Positions 60,998-64,000 of a DNA stretch of 64,000 nt are shown one piece after another. Origin of the DNA: Zeugodacus cucurbitae (Eukaryota; Arthropoda; Insecta; Diptera; Tephritidae); the NCBI RefSeq assembly GCF_028554725.1, contig NC_071670.1:35644001-35708000 (forward strand). Direction: 5' to 3'. A program made the translations under genes and the position numbers. The stretch's first letter is position 1. The number at the start of each line of letters is the position of its first letter. The notes under the pieces are model-generated. The model worked only from the letters and a program-made list of their open reading frames with translations, was not told where the DNA came from and made no database searches.

Positions 60998-63067
60998 TAA
61001 ATTTAAAACATAATTTGCTCAGATATAGCCACTTTAGTATATTCAATTGGCTTAAAAGTAATATATCTATGGAGAATTACATCCAAACACCACGAATAAC
61101 CACTTTATTCTCTAATTGCATAAAAATCTCCCCACAGTATAAAATATTCAACTTTGCTGTAGTTTTCTCTGCTTCAACTTTTAATTTCACTGCTTTAAAT
61201 CCACCTGTCAGTTACTTTTTAGCCGAAAACCTGTTAGCCGCTCCATACCAGTAATATTGGCTAGTTGATGTGGGTTCACCACACAGAACTATGTAGGCGC
61301 CACCGCACTTTATTTGTTGCCGCCCACAAAAGAATAACCAAAACAGCACTCTAATTTGTTGAAATTGACAGTTTAATTCAACGCATCAGTGCGTCTTTCC
61401 GACTTTCTTTTGCACTTTTCTATTTTCTTTTTCTACTTTTTGGTGCGATTTTACTTTCAGTTATTTTTACTTTAAAAAATTCAGTTTATTTGTTAAGCTA
61501 CTGGAACAAATAAATGGTCATTGATTTACAACAAAAAGAAAATCCCAAAAAAGTCGAATGTGTGTAAAGTTAGAAGTCCAGCAGTGATGCGCCCTCTGTC
61601 AATGGCAAACAATGGAAATTGACAGTTTCGGTGACATTTAATTCGAAATAAATTTGTGTCAATTTCTTTTGTGGGTGGTCATAAGAGAAGACACATATGT
61701 ATGTACATATATATAAGTCTTTGTTTTACTTGCCAGAATACAATGTAAATGGTTACAAGTGTGTTGGTGAAAAAAGGCTCGAATGGGTTTAAAATGTGAG
61801 GTTAAGTTATCTTTTTATGTTTTGTTTCAAAAGAAATTGATAAGCTTTGTATGAATTATAAGGCATATTATAATATCAAGTTTATGAAGAAATTAAGAAT
61901 TAAGATTTCAGATTTCGCCTTAACAAGCAATAAATCATTGACGTGTGCACTTGGTAAACATTTCAGAAGAGTTTGTAATATATTTTAGTTTGAAATTAAC
62001 CACTGATCTTAAAAGTTTTAGAGAAAATAGGATTTTCTGTTTCACAAAGTGACCAGTTAATATTAAGAGCAAAGTGTCTTCTAAGTAATTCTAATTATTA
62101 GCCAATAATTATGAGAAGTAGAAGTCAACATCAGGAAAACCCAAAGTAATTATTGAATCCATCCATGTACAACGATCCTATATATTTTTCGGAATCTAAT
62201 TTTCTACAAAACAAAGAAGATTTACAAAAAATCTAAAATGGCTCCAAAATCGAATATCAGTAGCTCTTTTACAATTATTAGTAAATAGATGAGTGCGATA
62301 TATAACGAGTTAAAAATTTAATTGGAATTTAGTGGAAAGAAATATTTAAATTCGCTCTCAGTCTAAAGTTTACTCTTTCTCGCTTTCATTACTTTCAATC
62401 ACTGTAGGATGCCTGGTTCAAAATCTGCGACATTTCAATTGAAGCTTCAAAAATCTAACGAAGCGCTCGCGGTATATATTCACATGTTCACATTCCATAT
62501 TGAATAGAGGTGTAAGAGGTATTGGCTATATAAAGAAACTACAAATACTAAGGGGAATGACTGACTATAGAATTGCAATAGATTGTTTACATAGTATGTA
62601 TAGTACATCTGTTTGTTTAATTGTATTTAAAATGATTTCTGTTATTCACAGTTACCCAATCAAGATCCATTTGCTTTCAGTTGATTAATACATGCCATGT
62701 TTTCCGTCCTAGTACTAGTCATGTAACACTTAGACTTATATGTATGTATATGTTCAAAGATCACTTCCACGAAATAGTATTGTTAAATTCTTGTAAGTAC
62801 ATTACTATAAGTCTCTTGCGCTAATTTCGATTATTTTTTCGCATTTTAATTACAATGTCCTCCGCGCTCATTTCGCCATTTTTCAAGTGAAATTCAAGCG
62901 GCGTAGGAGAGCGCACCAACACCAACACAACTTCGGTGCTAATGTACTAGCTGCGCATCTTTTGCATTGGTGTGCGTGCAAAGCGTCTTATCAGCTGACA
63001 AATTCATTACTTTTCGCTGCTGCCAAAGGGGCTACAGCGGCTGCTGGTGATGTGGGGTGGTTGATTT

Positions 63068-63101
63068 TGTTGCTGTTGTTGTTGTTGTTGTTGTTGTTGT
63101 G
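63068..63101. repeat. TTG triplet microsatellite
   Basis: About eleven GTT/TTG triplets in a row; gives poly-Leu or poly-Val in one strand and poly-Asn or Gln in the other. Simple repeat. Confidence 0.85.
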
Positions 63102-64000
63102 GCTTATCAGTTTAATAGCGCGAAAACAGACAACAGAGAACAACAACAATGGTACAGGGCCAAAGGCGGTAAACTACAGACACAAATTATATGTAAATAT
63201 ATGTATTTATTTATTTACAATTTAGTATATGTTTATATACATATACATAAGTATATAGTAAATATTGTCTATATATATGTATATCTAGTACATAATACTT
63301 TATTACAACTTAGTTGTGCACAACACAGCCAAAACTCGTGGAAATCCATAAATACAAGTATGTATATTTGTATTTGCATTTACATACATTCTTGTCTATA
63401 TACATATACATATAAGCATGTACTTATGTACATAAAAGCATATTGAAACTCATTGACGCGATTGCCACGCTGATAATGCGATTGTATCTAGGTGCAACAA
63501 GCAACAATATGTGTATTCACAATAACAAAGCAATTGTCTATGCAAATTCAAACGTGCAAACACTGTGGCAATGGCCATGTAGGAAAACTTTGATCTCTAT
63601 AAAAAATTCATCCTCTTTTTCCAAAAATGCATAGAACAAATTAAAAAATGAAATAATGTTTTAAAATAAGACAGTTTAAGGCTCCCTGGTTTAAGATTGA
63701 TCTAAGATTGAAGTTGATCTAGTTATGGGCTTTCCACTGTACACTAATTTTCTCTTTTTCATAAAACAATATTTAGAGTATATCAAAAGTGTTAAATTTT
63801 TGGACTCAAAAAGGAAACTCTCTAAGGATTAACAGTTCCCTATAGGGGTTTCAAAATGGGAACGTCTCTTAAGACTTTATTTTATTTTAAACATATAAAA
63901 AATATGAGATATATATTTAAGAAAATTTTCTGGATTAGTTTTCTTCAGATTACTTCCAATACTCTTTAGCACTTCCAAATTTTATAGAAACTCTTTTAAC

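Larger units (their letters stand above)
60559..64000. other. Noncoding DNA with short tandem repeats
   Basis: Tandem repeats lie at 60735-60778 and 60896-60997 (listed). 61260-61680 is GC-richer with an inverted pair at 61320-61334/61663-61678. 62880-63180 is GC-richer and contains a TTG run (about 63068-63101). 63180-63430 is rich in TATA/CATA. Frames at 60958-61254, 62887-63225 and 63057-63446 show no domains and are not called. Confidence 0.5.

Noticed and set aside
1..64000. tRNA, rRNA, snRNA, common microRNA or CRISPR sequences
   Set aside because: I looked by eye for T-loop GGTTCGAATCC-type motifs, a handful of well-known fly microRNA seeds and regularly spaced identical repeats, and found none convincing. 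A covariance-model scan would be decisive.

Overview
The window is AT-rich animal nuclear DNA, most likely from a higher fly (Diptera, Cyclorrhapha). A tephritid fruit fly is my best guess. The reasons are the abundant CATA/TATG, CA and TTG microsatellites, fly-type splice sites and core promoters, Gln/Thr/Asn/Ser homopolymers in the one long protein, and two copies of a DD41D Tc1/mariner transposase of the rosa type, first known from Ceratitis rosa. The organism is an inference; nothing here names a species.

Gene content is very low. The only long protein gene lies on the minus strand at 25098-28616. It is an intronless 1172-codon reading frame for a secreted, Ser/Thr-rich, heavily glycosylatable protein with a short conserved-looking Cys-containing block near the N-terminus. 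It resembles what is known of the epithelial-folding ligand Folded gastrulation, but the identity is unproven. A 3' splice site about 140 bases upstream suggests a spliced 5' leader.

Other gene evidence consists of isolated pieces: a TATA-driven first exon carrying a signal peptide (minus, 12477-12603), a 7-base first coding exon (minus, 41140-41146), a spliced leader/promoter block with a possible recursive-splice exon (plus, 55780-56290 and 58184-58246), and two candidate small secreted ORFs (34128 and 51757, plus). Partner exons of the first three are not visible and probably lie outside the window or across very long introns.

The rest is introns/intergenic DNA with mobile-element remains. 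Left to right these are: a TAGGGTGG-ended MITE (1962-2228), a 401-bp inverted-repeat element (10159-10559), a decayed DD41D transposon (13141-14250), an internally deleted DD41D transposon with TA duplications (20713-21656), a second TAGGGTGG element (22872-23291), a piggyBac-like MITE with TTAA duplications (48836-49354), a short TTTCGCACAG inverted-repeat element (52977-53177) and another TTAA-flanked MITE (60046-60558). Several unusual tandem or dispersed repeats occur, notably a 60-bp array built on the palindrome AAGTAATGATTACTT near 35.7-36.0 kb. I found no rRNA, tRNA, CRISPR or bacterial features.
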